In this document: positions 22,894 through 36,264 of the stretch, one piece after another | Position numbering within the stretch: position 1 is the stretch's first letter | How the letters are laid out: each line of letters opens with the position of its first letter | From: Acidobacteriota bacterium | GTDB lineage: Bacteria; Acidobacteriota; Terriglobia; Bryobacterales; Bryobacteraceae | NCBI GenBank assembly: GCA_021778335.1 | Contig: JAJYCN010000008.1 | Location: 1-40,871 of the forward strand | Length of the DNA stretch: 40,871 nucleotides | Reading direction: 5' to 3' | The notes under the pieces: generated by a model | Told to the model about the DNA's origin: nothing | Databases searched by the model: none | Seen by the model: the letters and a program-made list of their open reading frames with translations, nothing else | Program-made: the position numbers and the translations under genes

Positions 22894-24510
22894 TTGAATC
22901 GTCGACGAAACTTGAGCGCCGTCGCGGCGCTGCTGCTGACTCCGCTCTGCCTGCCGGCCCAGACGGGCAACCACGCCGATCGTCTGGAATGGTTCCGCGA
23001 CCAGGGCTTCGGGCTGTTCATCCATTGGGGCGTCGACAGCCAGCTTGGTTCGGTCATCAGCCACTCGCTCGCCGGAGCGTCGGAGGACTACGTCAACCGC
23101 TTCTACACGGAGTTGCCGAAGACGTTCAACCCGCATAAGTTCGATCCGCAGGACTGGGCCGTGCTCGCCAAACTCGCTGGCGTCCGCTACGTGGTCTTCA
23201 CCACCAAGCACCACTCCGGCTTCTGCATGTTCCGCACCGCCACCACGGATTTCAGCATTTTCCATACGCCGTACCCCCACGACATCGCCGGCGAAATTTA
23301 CACGGCGTTCCGTGAACAGGGCATCGCGCCCGGCGTCTACTTTTCGCCCGACGATTTTCATTTCCTCCACGAACACCACATCACCATCCAGCGCAACGTG
23401 CCCGAAGTTTCGCCCGAGCACAACCCCGAGCTTTTGAAATACGACCAGGCGCAGGTTCAGGAGCTTCTCACGCAGTACGGCCCGATGTCGGTGATCTTCT
23501 TCGACGGGCCCGCCGGCGGGCTGCGCGAACTGGCCTGGAAACTGCAGCCGGAGATCGTCGTTACGCGCGGCGCGCTTGAAACGCCCGAGCAGTACGTTCC
23601 CGGCGTCCCGCTCGAAGGGGCCTGGGAGTCCAACCTCACCATGGGCACGCAGTGGCAGTACAAGCCGACGAACGAGCATTACAAGTCCGGCACCACGCTC
23701 ATCGACACGCTGATCGAAACACGCGCCAAGGGCGGCAATCTGCTTTTGAACATCGGCCCGAAGCCCGACGGCGAAATTCCGATCGAACAGGAGGCGCGGC
23801 TGCGCGAGATCGGCCTGTGGATGTTCGTCAACAGCGAGGCGATTTATTCGGTGCGCCCTTGGGTGATCACGAACGAAGGCGAAATCTGGTTTACGCGGAA
23901 AAAGAACACGAACACGGTTTACGCGCTTGTCGCTTCGAAAGAGCCCTGGAAATGGGGCGAGTGGAAGGACATCACGCTGCACTCGGTGAAGGCCACGCCG
24001 CGGACGGAGGTGAGCGTGCTCGGCCAGAACGACAAGGTGCTCGAATACCGCCCCGACGTCGTGCCCAAGACGACCTGGCACGAGGAAAGCGACGGACTGC
24101 ACATCCGCGCCATGCGCACGCAGCGGCTTTACAACAACCGGCAGTGGCCGAACCCCGTGGTGCTGCGCATCACCAACGCGGAGCCGGCCATGGAGCCGCC
24201 GAAGGTTTCCACCGGCGGCGCGAAGTGGGATGCGGCGGCGAAGACCGTCACGCTTTCGGCCGACCTGGCCGACCTCGGCAAAGCTTCGTCCGTGCAGGTT
24301 GGCTTCGAGTGGCAGCACATCCGCGGCCTCGACGTGAACGAGCGCGGCGGCGCGTGGACGGCGACGCCACTCAAGACGATGTCGTCGCCCGGTACGTTTT
24401 CCGTCACGTTGCCGGACTGGCAGCCCGGCGAGGCGTATGTGTACCGCGCCGTCGTCGTGCATCCGCTGATCAAGATCTACGGCAAAGACGTGGCGCTCTC
24501 GGCCAAATAG
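22894..24510 (+). CDS. Alpha-L-fucosidase, GH29
   Basis: 538 residues from TTG 22894, chosen because GAGGTG lies before it and a signal peptide follows (residues 1-23, ending P-A-Q). GH29 motifs: 'FRDQGFGLFIHWG', 'YVVFTTKHHSGFCMF', the nucleophile Asp204 in 'VIFFDGPAGG', and 'GGNLLLNIGPKPDG'. It would release fucose from glycans outside the cytoplasm. The usual K-H-H-D-G-F motif reads K-H-H-S-G-F here. A beta-sandwich C-terminal domain covers about residues 350-538. The end overlaps the converging GT-C gene by 34 bp. Other GH29 activities are possible. Confidence 0.88.
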   Translation: MNRRRNLSAVAALLLTPLCLPAQTGNHADRLEWFRDQGFGLFIHWGVDSQLGSVISHSLAGASEDYVNRFYTELPKTFNPHKFDPQDWAVLAKLAGVRYVVFTTKHHSGFCMFRTATTDFSIFHTPYPHDIAGEIYTAFREQGIAPGVYFSPDDFHFLHEHHITIQRNVPEVSPEHNPELLKYDQAQVQELLTQYGPMSVIFFDGPAGGLRELAWKLQPEIVVTRGALETPEQYVPGVPLEGAWESNLTMGTQWQYKPTNEHYKSGTTLIDTLIETRAKGGNLLLNIGPKPDGEIPIEQEARLREIGLWMFVNSEAIYSVRPWVITNEGEIWFTRKKNTNTVYALVASKEPWKWGEWKDITLHSVKATPRTEVSVLGQNDKVLEYRPDVVPKTTWHEESDGLHIRAMRTQRLYNNRQWPNPVVLRITNAEPAMEPPKVSTGGAKWDAAAKTVTLSADLADLGKASSVQVGFEWQHIRGLDVNERGGAWTATPLKTMSSPGTFSVTLPDWQPGEAYVYRAVVVHPLIKIYGKDVALSAK

Positions 24511-26189
24511 GGGATAAGCCGCGGAGGACGCACGTCCGGATACAGCAGCCAGGCGCGGCGCTTGGGGTAATACGCAAGCAGCGCTTTGTTCGCCTCTGTG
24601 CCTAAATCCCGCGCCCAAACGATGCGCGCCGCATCGATCTCGGCCGCGTTGTGAACCCACTCGTGGAAGCGGTGACCGGCGGTGTAGTGAACGAAGACAA
24701 GCTGCTCGCCGGGCGCGGCGTCAAGCTGCGCTTCGACCGCCTGCCGCCCGAGAGGGTCGGGATCTTCGATCGAGTCCCACGTCTCATAACGGATGAGTCC
24801 GGCGAACGCCGGCCGCTCGAACAAGTGAATGCCAAACCAGAAGGTGAAATGCGCGGCTGCAAGAAAGAGCAGCATCCGAGCCGCCGGCGCGCCGGAGTCG
24901 AATCCACGCACACGCACCTGTGAGAGCCTTTCGAGCGATGCCACGCTCACGAAGACGAACACGGGCGTGAGCGCGGCGATGTAGTGGGTGTAAAAGTAGG
25001 GATAAAAATTCGTGCCGAGCGCGAACAGCAGAATCGCCGCAGCCGCGGCCGCGTTCAGAGGACGGCGCAGAGTGAACAGAAACAACGGCAGCACCAGATA
25101 TAGCGGCGCGAGGAAGAAGAACCGGTAGAAACGCACGCGCTCCGCCAAGCGCGAAGCATAGCGCGAAAAAGTATCCGGCAGAGGGCCGTGCACCGCCGCC
25201 TGCGTGTCGTAATCAAGCTGCTGTTCCGATGTCAGCGCGCGGTGCGGCTTCGGCATCGGCTGGAAGGTCAGTGAGGCGGGGACTCCGTATTGAACCTGGC
25301 TGAGTTGGTACGGCAGCGTGGTCCAGGAGCCCGTCACGGCCTTGTTGTGCGCGGCCACCAGAAGCAGCGCGGGCGCAAACGCCAGCGCCGTGTAGCGCAG
25401 CCAACGCAACCACGGCGGCTTCCAGGGCGCGAGTACGATGCCCGCCGCCATGACCAAGAAAATGGACTCGTAGGGCCGAGTGAGCACGTGCAACCCCAGA
25501 CCCGCGCCAAGCAGCAACGCGTTCCTGCGGCTCGGCCCCCGACGCAGCCGCGCCGCCGCGCCGAACACCAGGCATCCGGCAAAGGCCGCCACGCTGCCGC
25601 CCCAGTAACTGTTCATCCACTGGCTCAGCGGACCGAACTCGAACACGGCCAGAAGCCCGCCGGCGAGCGCCCACAGCGGCGAGGTCCACGCCCGAAGCAT
25701 CCAGAAACAGGCGGCGCAGAGCGCGGCTTCCGAAAGCGCCACGCCCGCCCAGGGAAGGCCGAAAACCACCCAGCCGAGCGCGATCCACAGCCCCGGCCCG
25801 ATGGGAAAAATCGAGCTGTAGGTGGGCTGCTGCAGCGCGAAATATGTTTCGAAAAACTGCGGCAGTGCGTGCGGCGAGTTGGCGAGCCGGAAGTGGCGCA
25901 GCGTGCCGGCTACAAGCAGGTAGCTGAAATCGTCGGAGACCTCCGGCCGCGGAATCGGATGATGCACGAGAAGCATCAGACGAAGCGCCACCGGCAGCGC
26001 CGCGAAAACAGCAATCGCGGCCAAGGGCCTCTCCGCCAACGGGCGCGCGATGCGCTCGACGAATGGCCCCGCGGCGAAAGCCATGCCCGCGACCAGCACG
26101 GCAAAGGCGAGCAGAACGAAATCCTGCGCGCCGAAGCCGAGCGGGTTCAGTAGCGGGAGGAAGCTATGAAACCAGTCGAGCAGGAACAT
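24477..26189 (-). CDS. Polytopic membrane glycosyltransferase-like protein (GT-C fold)
   Basis: 570 residues from ATG 26189, with 10 or more hydrophobic segments. 'PEVSDDFSYLLVAGTLRHF' after the second membrane segment resembles the acidic loop motif of GT-C enzymes (PMT/ArnT-like), which take sugar from a polyprenyl phosphate. A soluble C-terminal region (about 480-570) faces out. The acceptor and donor are unknown. It starts 10 bp after the adenosine-specific-kinase-like gene on the same strand, so it is probably the last gene of the trehalose operon. The extension of the frame to 26330 overlaps the upstream gene and lacks coding character. Confidence 0.72.
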   Translation of the reverse strand: MFLLDWFHSFLPLLNPLGFGAQDFVLLAFAVLVAGMAFAAGPFVERIARPLAERPLAAIAVFAALPVALRLMLLVHHPIPRPEVSDDFSYLLVAGTLRHFRLANSPHALPQFFETYFALQQPTYSSIFPIGPGLWIALGWVVFGLPWAGVALSEAALCAACFWMLRAWTSPLWALAGGLLAVFEFGPLSQWMNSYWGGSVAAFAGCLVFGAAARLRRGPSRRNALLLGAGLGLHVLTRPYESIFLVMAAGIVLAPWKPPWLRWLRYTALAFAPALLLVAAHNKAVTGSWTTLPYQLSQVQYGVPASLTFQPMPKPHRALTSEQQLDYDTQAAVHGPLPDTFSRYASRLAERVRFYRFFFLAPLYLVLPLFLFTLRRPLNAAAAAAILLFALGTNFYPYFYTHYIAALTPVFVFVSVASLERLSQVRVRGFDSGAPAARMLLFLAAAHFTFWFGIHLFERPAFAGLIRYETWDSIEDPDPLGRQAVEAQLDAAPGEQLVFVHYTAGHRFHEWVHNAAEIDAARIVWARDLGTEANKALLAYYPKRRAWLLYPDVRPPRLIPYLAESATSLP

Positions 26190-26199
26190 CGCCGCGCGG

Positions 26200-26682
26200 T
26201 CAGCGCTTGTAGCCGATCGCGCGCAGGAAGCCGTGGCGCTTCTGCGCGTCCTCCGGCGTCTCCACGCCCAGCGGCGGTTCGCCGTCCACCACGCCCAGCA
26301 CGCCGCGCCCCTGCTTGGTTTCGGCCACAATCACTTCCACCGGATTGGCGGTCGCGCAAAAAATGGCGCACACCTCGGGCGTCGCCAGCAACGCGTTCTT
26401 CACGTTCACCGGAAACCCGTTGCGCAAGGCCACCACGAAGACATGGCCCGCGCCGATCGCCTTCGCATTCGCGATCGCCGCCTCGCGCAGTTCCGCGTCA
26501 TTGCCGTCGGCGCGGATCAGGCGCGGCCCGGAGGCCTCATTGAAAGCGATGCCGAACTTCATGCCGGGATTCGCGTTCACGATCGCTTCGTAGACGTCTT
26601 CGACGGTTTTGATGAAATGGCTCTGGCCCACGATCAGGTTCGAGTCCTTGGGAATCGTGAGAGGGACGGCGTGCAGTTCCAT
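26200..26682 (-). CDS. Adenosine-specific kinase family protein (PF04008-type)
   Basis: 160 residues from ATG 26682. Sequence features 'IVGQSHFIKTVEDVYEAIVN', 'MKFGIAFNEASGPRLIR', 'GAGHVFVVALRNGFPVN' and 'QGRGVLGVVDGEPPLGVE' are typical of this small family, which is conserved in archaea and scattered bacteria and annotated as adenosine-specific kinase from structural work. It starts 20 bp after treZ on the same strand with no clear ribosome-binding site. No functional link to trehalose is known to me. The identity of the family is firm, the reaction is inferred. Confidence 0.82.
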   Translation of the reverse strand: MELHAVPLTIPKDSNLIVGQSHFIKTVEDVYEAIVNANPGMKFGIAFNEASGPRLIRADGNDAELREAAIANAKAIGAGHVFVVALRNGFPVNVKNALLATPEVCAIFCATANPVEVIVAETKQGRGVLGVVDGEPPLGVETPEDAQKRHGFLRAIGYKR

Positions 26683-26702
26683 GTGTGCGATTTTAGCTTG
26701 GC

Positions 26703-28478
26703 TCACACACTGCTTTGTCCCCGCGGCCACACCTCGGTTTCCGCCTCGCGCCCATCGGCGACAATCGCCGCCGCTTCAGAGGGAACTTCGATGTCCTTTG
26801 CACGGATTTTCACGCCTTCAGAAGAAGACAGCAGCAGGGCCGCTTCGGGAATCTCAATGGGTATCCGGCGCGCCTCGCGCGAAAAATTGCACACCAGGCC
26901 CACCGGCCCACGCTGCATGACGAGCCACTGCCGCTCTTCATCCACCAACGTCCGCACGCGGTCCATGCGGGCATCCGCGAGCGCCGGGAACAGGCGCCGA
27001 AGGCGGATCAGGCCGCGGTACCAAGCCAGCATCGAAGCGCCGCGCCCGGTTTGCGCTTCCCCCCATTGAAGTTTCGAGCGCTCGAACGTCGCCGCATCCT
27101 GCGGGTCCGGAATCGACGTTCCGTCCCAGCCGAACGCCGCAAACTCGCGCTGGCGCCCCCGCGTCACGGCGCGCCCCAACTCTTCGTCGTGTTCGGTGAA
27201 GAACTGAAACGGCGTCGAAGCCGCGAACTCTTCGCCTTGAAACAGCATCGGCGGGAACGGCGCCAGCAGCAGCAGCGCCACGGCCGCGCGCAGACGGCCT
27301 TCGGAAATCAGATGCCCGATGCGATCTCCCTGCGCGCGGTTGCCGACCTGGTCGTGATTTTGCAAATACGCAAGGAAACGCGAGGCCGGCAGCCCGGCGG
27401 TGGAGCGTCCATACCGGCGCTTGCGGTGCGGCGCGTACTGGCCGTCGTAAACATAGGCGTGCCGCAGCGCCTTCGCAATGGCGCCCAGGGCGCCGAAGCC
27501 GCGGTAGTAGCCGTTCCGCTCGCCGGTCAGCGCCGCGTGCAGCGCGTGATGAAAGTCGTCGCTCCATTGCGCGTCGAATCCATAGCCGCCGCACTCGCGC
27601 GGCCGCACCACGCGCGGATCGTTCAGATCGCTTTCCGCGATCAATACCAGATGCCTCCCAAGCTGCGCCGACAACTCCTCGATTTCCGCCGACAACTGCT
27701 CGAGAAAATGCACTGCCGACTGATCGAACAGCGAATGGATCGCATCCAGCCGCAACCCGTCGATGTGGTAATCCCGCAGCCACATCGTTGCGTTGTCGCA
27801 CAGAAACCGGCGCACCTCGTCGCTACCCGGCGAGTCGAGGTTCAGCGCCTCGCCCCATGGCGTATGGTGTTTGGCCGTGAAATACGGGCCGTAGCGGGCG
27901 AGGTAACTTCCCGAAGGCCCCAGGTGGTTGTAAACCACATCGAGCAGCACCGCAAGCCCGCGCGCGTGGCAGGCGTCCACAAGCCGCTTCAAACCCAGTG
28001 GCCCGCCGTAGGCATGGTGCGGCGCGAACAGATCCACGCCGTCGTAGCCCCAGCCGCGCCGCCCCGGAAACTCGCACACCGGCATCAGCTCGACGTGCGT
28101 GACGCCGAGCGCAGCCAGGTGGTCGAGTTTCGCGATCGCCCCAACAAAGGTGCCTTCGGGCGAAAACGTGCCCGTGTGCAATTCGTAGACAATGGCCGAA
28201 GCCAGCGGCCGCGCCTGAAAGTTCGCATCGGTCCAGGAGAACGCGGCGTGGTCTACCGTCCGCGAAGGGCCATGCACGCCGGAAGGCTGCCAGGGAGAGC
28301 GCGGGTCTGGAAGAGGGTCGCCACCGTCGATGAGGAACGAGTAGTCCGCCTCCGCCGGCGCGGCCTCTTCCGGCGCAACCCACCACCCGCCTTCCTCGGC
28401 CGTCATGTCGAACCCGCGGCTGTCCAGGCGGATCTCGACGCGCTTGGCCGCCGGCGCCCAGACCCGCAGGCGCTTCAT
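26703..28478 (-). CDS. treZ: Malto-oligosyltrehalose trehalohydrolase
   Basis: 591 residues. The start ATG at 28478 overlaps the treY stop (ATGA). The N-terminal beta-sandwich (about 1-85) opens 'MKRLRVWAPAAKRVEIRL'. The GH13 barrel follows, with D245 in 'GLRLDAIHSL' as nucleophile, E282 in 'LIAESDLNDPR' as acid/base, and 'LQNHDQVGN' for the third carboxylate. TreZ releases trehalose from the end made by TreY. The length fits the family. Cytoplasmic. Confidence 0.95.
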   Translation of the reverse strand: MKRLRVWAPAAKRVEIRLDSRGFDMTAEEGGWWVAPEEAAPAEADYSFLIDGGDPLPDPRSPWQPSGVHGPSRTVDHAAFSWTDANFQARPLASAIVYELHTGTFSPEGTFVGAIAKLDHLAALGVTHVELMPVCEFPGRRGWGYDGVDLFAPHHAYGGPLGLKRLVDACHARGLAVLLDVVYNHLGPSGSYLARYGPYFTAKHHTPWGEALNLDSPGSDEVRRFLCDNATMWLRDYHIDGLRLDAIHSLFDQSAVHFLEQLSAEIEELSAQLGRHLVLIAESDLNDPRVVRPRECGGYGFDAQWSDDFHHALHAALTGERNGYYRGFGALGAIAKALRHAYVYDGQYAPHRKRRYGRSTAGLPASRFLAYLQNHDQVGNRAQGDRIGHLISEGRLRAAVALLLLAPFPPMLFQGEEFAASTPFQFFTEHDEELGRAVTRGRQREFAAFGWDGTSIPDPQDAATFERSKLQWGEAQTGRGASMLAWYRGLIRLRRLFPALADARMDRVRTLVDEERQWLVMQRGPVGLVCNFSREARRIPIEIPEAALLLSSSEGVKIRAKDIEVPSEAAAIVADGREAETEVWPRGQSSV

Positions 28479-31128
28479 GCCGCGCCCCGCCCGAGAGTCA
28501 ACAAAGCAATGGGGAAGATTTTCAGCAGCCTGTGCAGGTCTATCTTTCCTCCTTCGATTCTCTCGCCCGTTAACCGGTTCGTCCACTCGCCCGCCGGCAA
28601 TTCGATCAGCGTCCGGTCCCAACCATTGGCAGCCTCCTCGAACCGGCGCGGCGCCACCGCAACCACATCCCCGCCGCGTTCGAACGCCACGATGTCGGCC
28701 GACCTCGGTCCCGTTGCCCAGAGCGCCCGGTAGTTGCCTCGTGCGCTGAAACTGTGCGGCCGCTCGTTGCGCACGCGCAGGCATTGCCGGATGGTAAAGA
28801 GCTTCGGAAGCCCCTCATCGAACCGATCCAGGATCTGCTCCAGCGCGAGCCCACCTAGCTCATCGAGCAGCCGCGCCCGGACCGCGAAGTCCACCGGCCG
28901 GCGGTTGTCCGGGTCCACCAGGTTCAGGTCCCACAGTTCCGTCCCCTGATAAATATCCGGCACGCCCGGAGCGGTCATCTTCAGCAGAGTGTGCGCCAGC
29001 GACGCCAGCCGCCCCCGCCGAACCACCGGTGCAAGAAAGGCCTCTAAGTCCCAGAGGAACTCCGTATCGGACAATACCCCGTCGATGAAGCTCTTGAGCG
29101 CCTGCTCGAAGTTTTCCTCCGGCGCGATCCAGGAAGTGAATTCCTTGGCCTCGCGCGCCGCCTTGCGCATGTATTCCCACAGACGTTCGTTCGAGATAGG
29201 CCACGCGCCGACCAGCGTTTGATAAAGCAGGTACTCGGTCTTGCGGTCCGGCATGCGGTTCGTCTTGTGCCGCTCGTTCGCGGCCGACCAGCGCCGGACG
29301 GCCTCAGTCCACTCCGCCGCGGCGAAGGCGAGTTGAGCGATCCGCAGCCGCACGTCTTCCCCGCGCTTGGTGTCGTGCGTACTCGTGGTTAGCATCGTGT
29401 GCGGCCAGTGCTCGCTGAGTTCCAGGCAGAACTGATGAAACTCGTCGAGCGTCGAGGAAAACCGCTCCGGGCTGCCGCCGACTTCGTTATGCGACGCCAG
29501 CCGCAGATACGAATAAAACGCCGTGTCCTCGACGCCCTTCGCCATCGCCGGCCCGGTCAACTGCTGGAACAGCATGACGAACTCGGCGCCGGGCGCGCCG
29601 CCGGCCTGAAGCGTCAGCACCTGCCGCAGAAACGCGAACAGCTCGGGATCGAGGTCCGTTCGCCCTGCCACCGCCACCTCCATCGCCTGCCGGATGAACT
29701 CCTCGTCCTCCGGCGTGATCTCTCCGGTCTCGGCCTGCACATACGTCCGGTACACCGGAAACGCCGCCGCGGCTTCGCGCACCGCCTCGTGAATCTCGTG
29801 GCGCGTGTAATCGCGGTGGTCGCGGTCCTGCTCGCAGATCTGCAGAAACAGCGCCGTCAGCCGGTTCACGTCGCTGCCCAGCAGCTCGGCCAGCACCTGC
29901 ACTTTCTTCTCGTGTACTACCGCGGGCCAGTCGACCGCCGCGCCGGTGAATTCCCGATAAATTTCGTTGATCGCCGCTTCCCCGCTCGGATCGGCAAACA
30001 GCCGTCCCGCGGCGTTCAGAAAATCGTACCCGCTTGTGCCCTCGACCGGCCACGAATCCCGTAGCGTCTCGCCCGGCATCAGGATTTTCTCGACGATGAT
30101 CCATGCGTCCGGCGCCGCCCGCCGCAGCCGCTCGAGATACCCTTGCGGATCGCGCAGCCCGTCCGGATGGTCCACCCGCAGCCCGTCGATCACGCCGCGC
30201 CGCAGCCACTCGATTAAAAGGGCGTGCGTATCCTCGAACACCGCCGGATTTTCCATCCGCAGCCCGATCAGGTGATTCACATCGAAAAAGCGCCGGTACA
30301 CCAACTCCCGCTCGGCCACGCGCCAGTAGGAGACGCGGAAGTTCTGCTGCGCCATGAGCGCGTCGAGTTCATCGATGTTCGCGTTCAGGGCCGCGATGCA
30401 TTCGTCGATCCGCGCGGCGATCTCGGGCCGCTCCTCGCACAGCTTACCCAGCAACTCGCGCAGCACGCTCTTGTCGCGATGCCGCGCCAGCACGCTCTGC
30501 CAGCCGGTGGAGTGAGACGAGGGCAGCGTCGAAAACCCGTCCGCCAAGAACGCCAGATACTCGCTCGAAGCGGCTGCCGCCGCCTTATGGAGCAGCGGAC
30601 CGATCGACCGCGGAGAGGCCGGAAATTCGTGATCGTGGTAGCGAATCACGAATCCGCCGCCCTCCCGCAGCAGCTTCAACTCGCCCGCCGCCAGCACGCG
30701 TCCGTAGCGGTCGCCGAGCACCGGCAGCAGAACGCGATTCCGCAGCTTTTCTTCCGGCGGGTTCCAGTCGATGTCGAAATACGGCGCGTAGCGGCTCGCC
30801 GGGCCGTTCTCCATGATGTCCCACCACCAGGCGTTGTGCCGCCCTGCCGCGGCCATGTGGTTGGGGACGATATCGAGCACCTGCCCGAGCTTGAGTTCGC
30901 CCAGTTTCCGGCAGAACCGCTCGTGCCCCGCCTCGCCGCCGAGATCCGCGTTCACGCGGTGATGGTCGACCACGTCGTAGCCGTGGCCGCTGCCCGGCGT
31001 CGCCTGCAGGTACGGCGAGCAGTACACGTGCGAGACGCCGAGCTTCGCCAGGTACTCCGCCGCCACGCCGGCCGCGTCGAACTGAAATCCCGAATTGAGC
31101 TGGAGCCGGTACGTCGACAGGGGATGCT

Positions 31129-31132
<4 letters not shown>
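28475..31132 (-). CDS. treY: Malto-oligosyltrehalose synthase
   Basis: 885 residues. ATG at 31132 overlaps the TreS-Mak stop (ATGA). 'STYRLQLNSGFQFDAA' is the TreY opening. 'LDIVPNHMAAAGRHNAWWWD', 'IDGLRVDHPDGLRDP' (nucleophile Asp), 'WIIVEKILMPGE' (acid/base Glu) and 'TTSTHDTKRGEDVRLR' follow as in the family. It turns the reducing end of malto-oligosaccharides into a trehalosyl end, which TreZ then releases. It is the middle gene of the treS-treY-treZ operon. Confidence 0.95.
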
Positions 31133-34467
<3,335 letters not shown>

Positions 34468-34475
34468 AGCCGACT

Positions 34476-34481
34476 ATTCTA
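34476..34481 (-). promoter_or_regulatory. Candidate -10 element of the trehalose operon
   Basis: TAGAAT on the minus strand lies eight bases before the GTG of treS, which would give a nearly leaderless transcript. No clear -35 at standard spacing. Confidence 0.3.
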
Positions 34482-34555
34482 TTACGCGGCGCTCCCCGGA
34501 CGTTCCCTACTTGCCGCCGTATCGTCCCCGGTGAAACCCTAGCTCCACCTCGGGC

Positions 34556-34584
34556 TGGATATTTTCGGCGGGGCGGTTTATAAA
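34556..34584 (+). promoter_or_regulatory. Candidate sigma-70 promoter of the ftsB-like gene
   Basis: TGGATA (34556-34561, four of six matches to the -35 consensus), a 17 bp spacer, then TATAAA (34579-34584). Transcription would start about 34591, roughly a dozen bases before the first possible start codon at 34603. Confidence 0.5.
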
Positions 34585-34602
34585 GTTAGATAGGGCCTGA
34601 AT

Positions 34603-34929
34603 TTGAGCAACATGAGCGACCTCCTCCTCCGCCTCGCCTACGTGGTGATCCTCATCGTGGCCGGCGTGTACATCGTCGTTGCGCAGCGAGGACCGCAGGG
34701 GATCCCGGCGCTGCTCGAATCCCGCCACCAGATCCGCCAGTTGCAGGAGCAGAACGCCGAACTGGCCCGGAAGATCGCCGCCGAAAAAGAAGAGGTCCGC
34801 AAGCTGCGCAGCAGCAAATCCGCGCAGGAAACCGAAATCCGCAAGGACTGGAACCTGCAGCACAAGGGCGACGTGACGCTCATGCTGCCCACGCCGCCCG
34901 CCAAGTCCGATACGCCGGCTCAGCCGTAA
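34603..34929 (+). CDS. ftsB: FtsB/DivIC-like septum formation initiator protein
   Basis: 108 residues from TTG 34603, or 105 from ATG 34612. TTG is favoured by AGGGC upstream, but the choice is open. One N-terminal membrane helix ('LAYVVILIVAGVYIVV') is followed by a coiled coil from about 38 to 72 ('IRQLQEQNAELARKIAAEKE') and a polar tail. This small bitopic layout fits FtsB/DivIC, which joins FtsL and FtsQ in the divisome. Similar short proteins can be unrelated, so the assignment rests on architecture and the Gln-Glu-Asn coiled-coil pattern. It is convergent with the Gfo/Idh gene, 10 bp apart. Confidence 0.7.
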   Translation: MSNMSDLLLRLAYVVILIVAGVYIVVAQRGPQGIPALLESRHQIRQLQEQNAELARKIAAEKEEVRKLRSSKSAQETEIRKDWNLQHKGDVTLMLPTPPAKSDTPAQP

Positions 34930-34939
34930 CCGGGGCGGC

Positions 34940-36229
34940 CTAAACCTCCAGTTTCCACGGCGCGCGGTACTCGCGCACGAGCATCTCCCGCGCCGCGCCC
35001 GGCGTTGCCTCAGCCCCGTTGAACGTCACCCGCGTCTTCGTGCGATAGGCGATATTGCCCAGCAGACACGTCGCCGTCGACCGCCGGCACAGGTCGATGT
35101 CGCTCGCCGGCTTCTGCCGCGTCTTCATGCACTCCAGGAAATTCGTCCAGTGGCTAAAATGCCCGTTGTCGCTCCGCTCCACCTTCCGCGCCTTCACGTC
35201 CGAATTCTTCTCCGGCACGATGTAGAACTCGCCGCGGTCCACGAACATCGTCGCCTTTTCGCCGAAGAACAGGATGCCGCCGCCCTTGTTGAACATCGAC
35301 TGCGCGTTACTGTTCCGATTCTCGTACGTCGCCACATATCCGCCCGGATACTCATAGCTCACATGCAAGGTGTCCGGCGTTTCGCGGTCGTCCGTGAGCC
35401 AGAACTTCCCTCCCACGCCGGTCGCCGCGGCCGCCGTCTCCTCGCCCATCGCCATCTGCACGATGTCCAGCCAGTGCACACCCCAGTCCGTCATCATCCC
35501 GCCGGCATAATCCCAAAACCAGCGGAACGTGGAGAAATAGTGGTCCTTCGGGTCCACGCCGAAGCGGTTCACGTTGTACGGCCGCTCCGGCGCCGGCCCA
35601 AGCCACATGTTCCAATCGAGCGCCGGGGGCGGATCGCTGTCCGGCGGATTTCCCATGCCCGCCTGCTTCTCGTTCCCGATGTTCCAGGTGTGCACCATCG
35701 CGATCTTACCCAACTCCCCGCTCTTGACGATGTCCACCGCCTGCTGGAAGTGCGCGTTCGACCTCTGCCACGTGCCCGCCTGGACGACCCGGTTGTACTT
35801 TCGCGCCGCCTCCACCATCTTGCCGGCCTCGTCGATACTCACCGAGATCGGCTTCTCGACGTAAACGTCCTTGCCCGCCTTGCACGCCTCCACCGCCATG
35901 TAGGCATGCCAGTGGTCCGGCGTGGCGATGCACACCGCATCAATCGAGCGGTCGGCGAGGATCTCGCGGAAATCCTTCACCGTCTTCGCCTGGCCCTTGG
36001 CCATGTCGTGCGCCCAGTTCAGGTTCCGCTCGTACACGTCGCACACGGCCACAACTTCGGTGTCGTGCTTGAGCGCGGCCTTCAGATTGTCGCGGCCCAT
36101 TTTGCCCATGCCGATGAAGGCCAGCCTGGGCCGGTCGTTCGCTCCCAGAACCCGGCTACCGATCGCCGGCGCGGCAAGCAGGGCCGCTCCCGCGCGCAAA
36201 AACTCTCTCCGTCCACTTTGACGTTCCAT
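34940..36229 (-). CDS. Gfo/Idh/MocA family oxidoreductase, Tat-exported
   Basis: 429 residues. The twin-arginine signal is 'SGRREFLRAGAALLAAPA'. Rossmann motif: 'LAFIGMGKMGRDN'; 'ATPDHWHAYMAVEACKAGKD' leads to the EKP motif ('YVEKPI'), with 'TFRWFWDYAGGMMTDWGVHW' and the terminal 'LLGNIAYRTKTRVTF'. It belongs to the same exported branch as the 16980-18365 gene, but is shorter and clearly a separate paralog. It begins 35 bp after the B12-receptor gene on the same strand. It may therefore be read from the riboswitch-controlled transcript, though no functional link to cobalamin is known to me. Confidence 0.9.
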   Translation of the reverse strand: MERQSGRREFLRAGAALLAAPAIGSRVLGANDRPRLAFIGMGKMGRDNLKAALKHDTEVVAVCDVYERNLNWAHDMAKGQAKTVKDFREILADRSIDAVCIATPDHWHAYMAVEACKAGKDVYVEKPISVSIDEAGKMVEAARKYNRVVQAGTWQRSNAHFQQAVDIVKSGELGKIAMVHTWNIGNEKQAGMGNPPDSDPPPALDWNMWLGPAPERPYNVNRFGVDPKDHYFSTFRWFWDYAGGMMTDWGVHWLDIVQMAMGEETAAAATGVGGKFWLTDDRETPDTLHVSYEYPGGYVATYENRNSNAQSMFNKGGGILFFGEKATMFVDRGEFYIVPEKNSDVKARKVERSDNGHFSHWTNFLECMKTRQKPASDIDLCRRSTATCLLGNIAYRTKTRVTFNGAEATPGAAREMLVREYRAPWKLEV

Positions 36230-36264
36230 GATGATCCATTTAACTACAGGCCGGAAATGATTGC

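Noticed and set aside
22843-24660. Long minus-strand open frame opposite the GH29 gene
   Set aside because: The GH29 reading has all family motifs. The complement has none and is Arg-rich.
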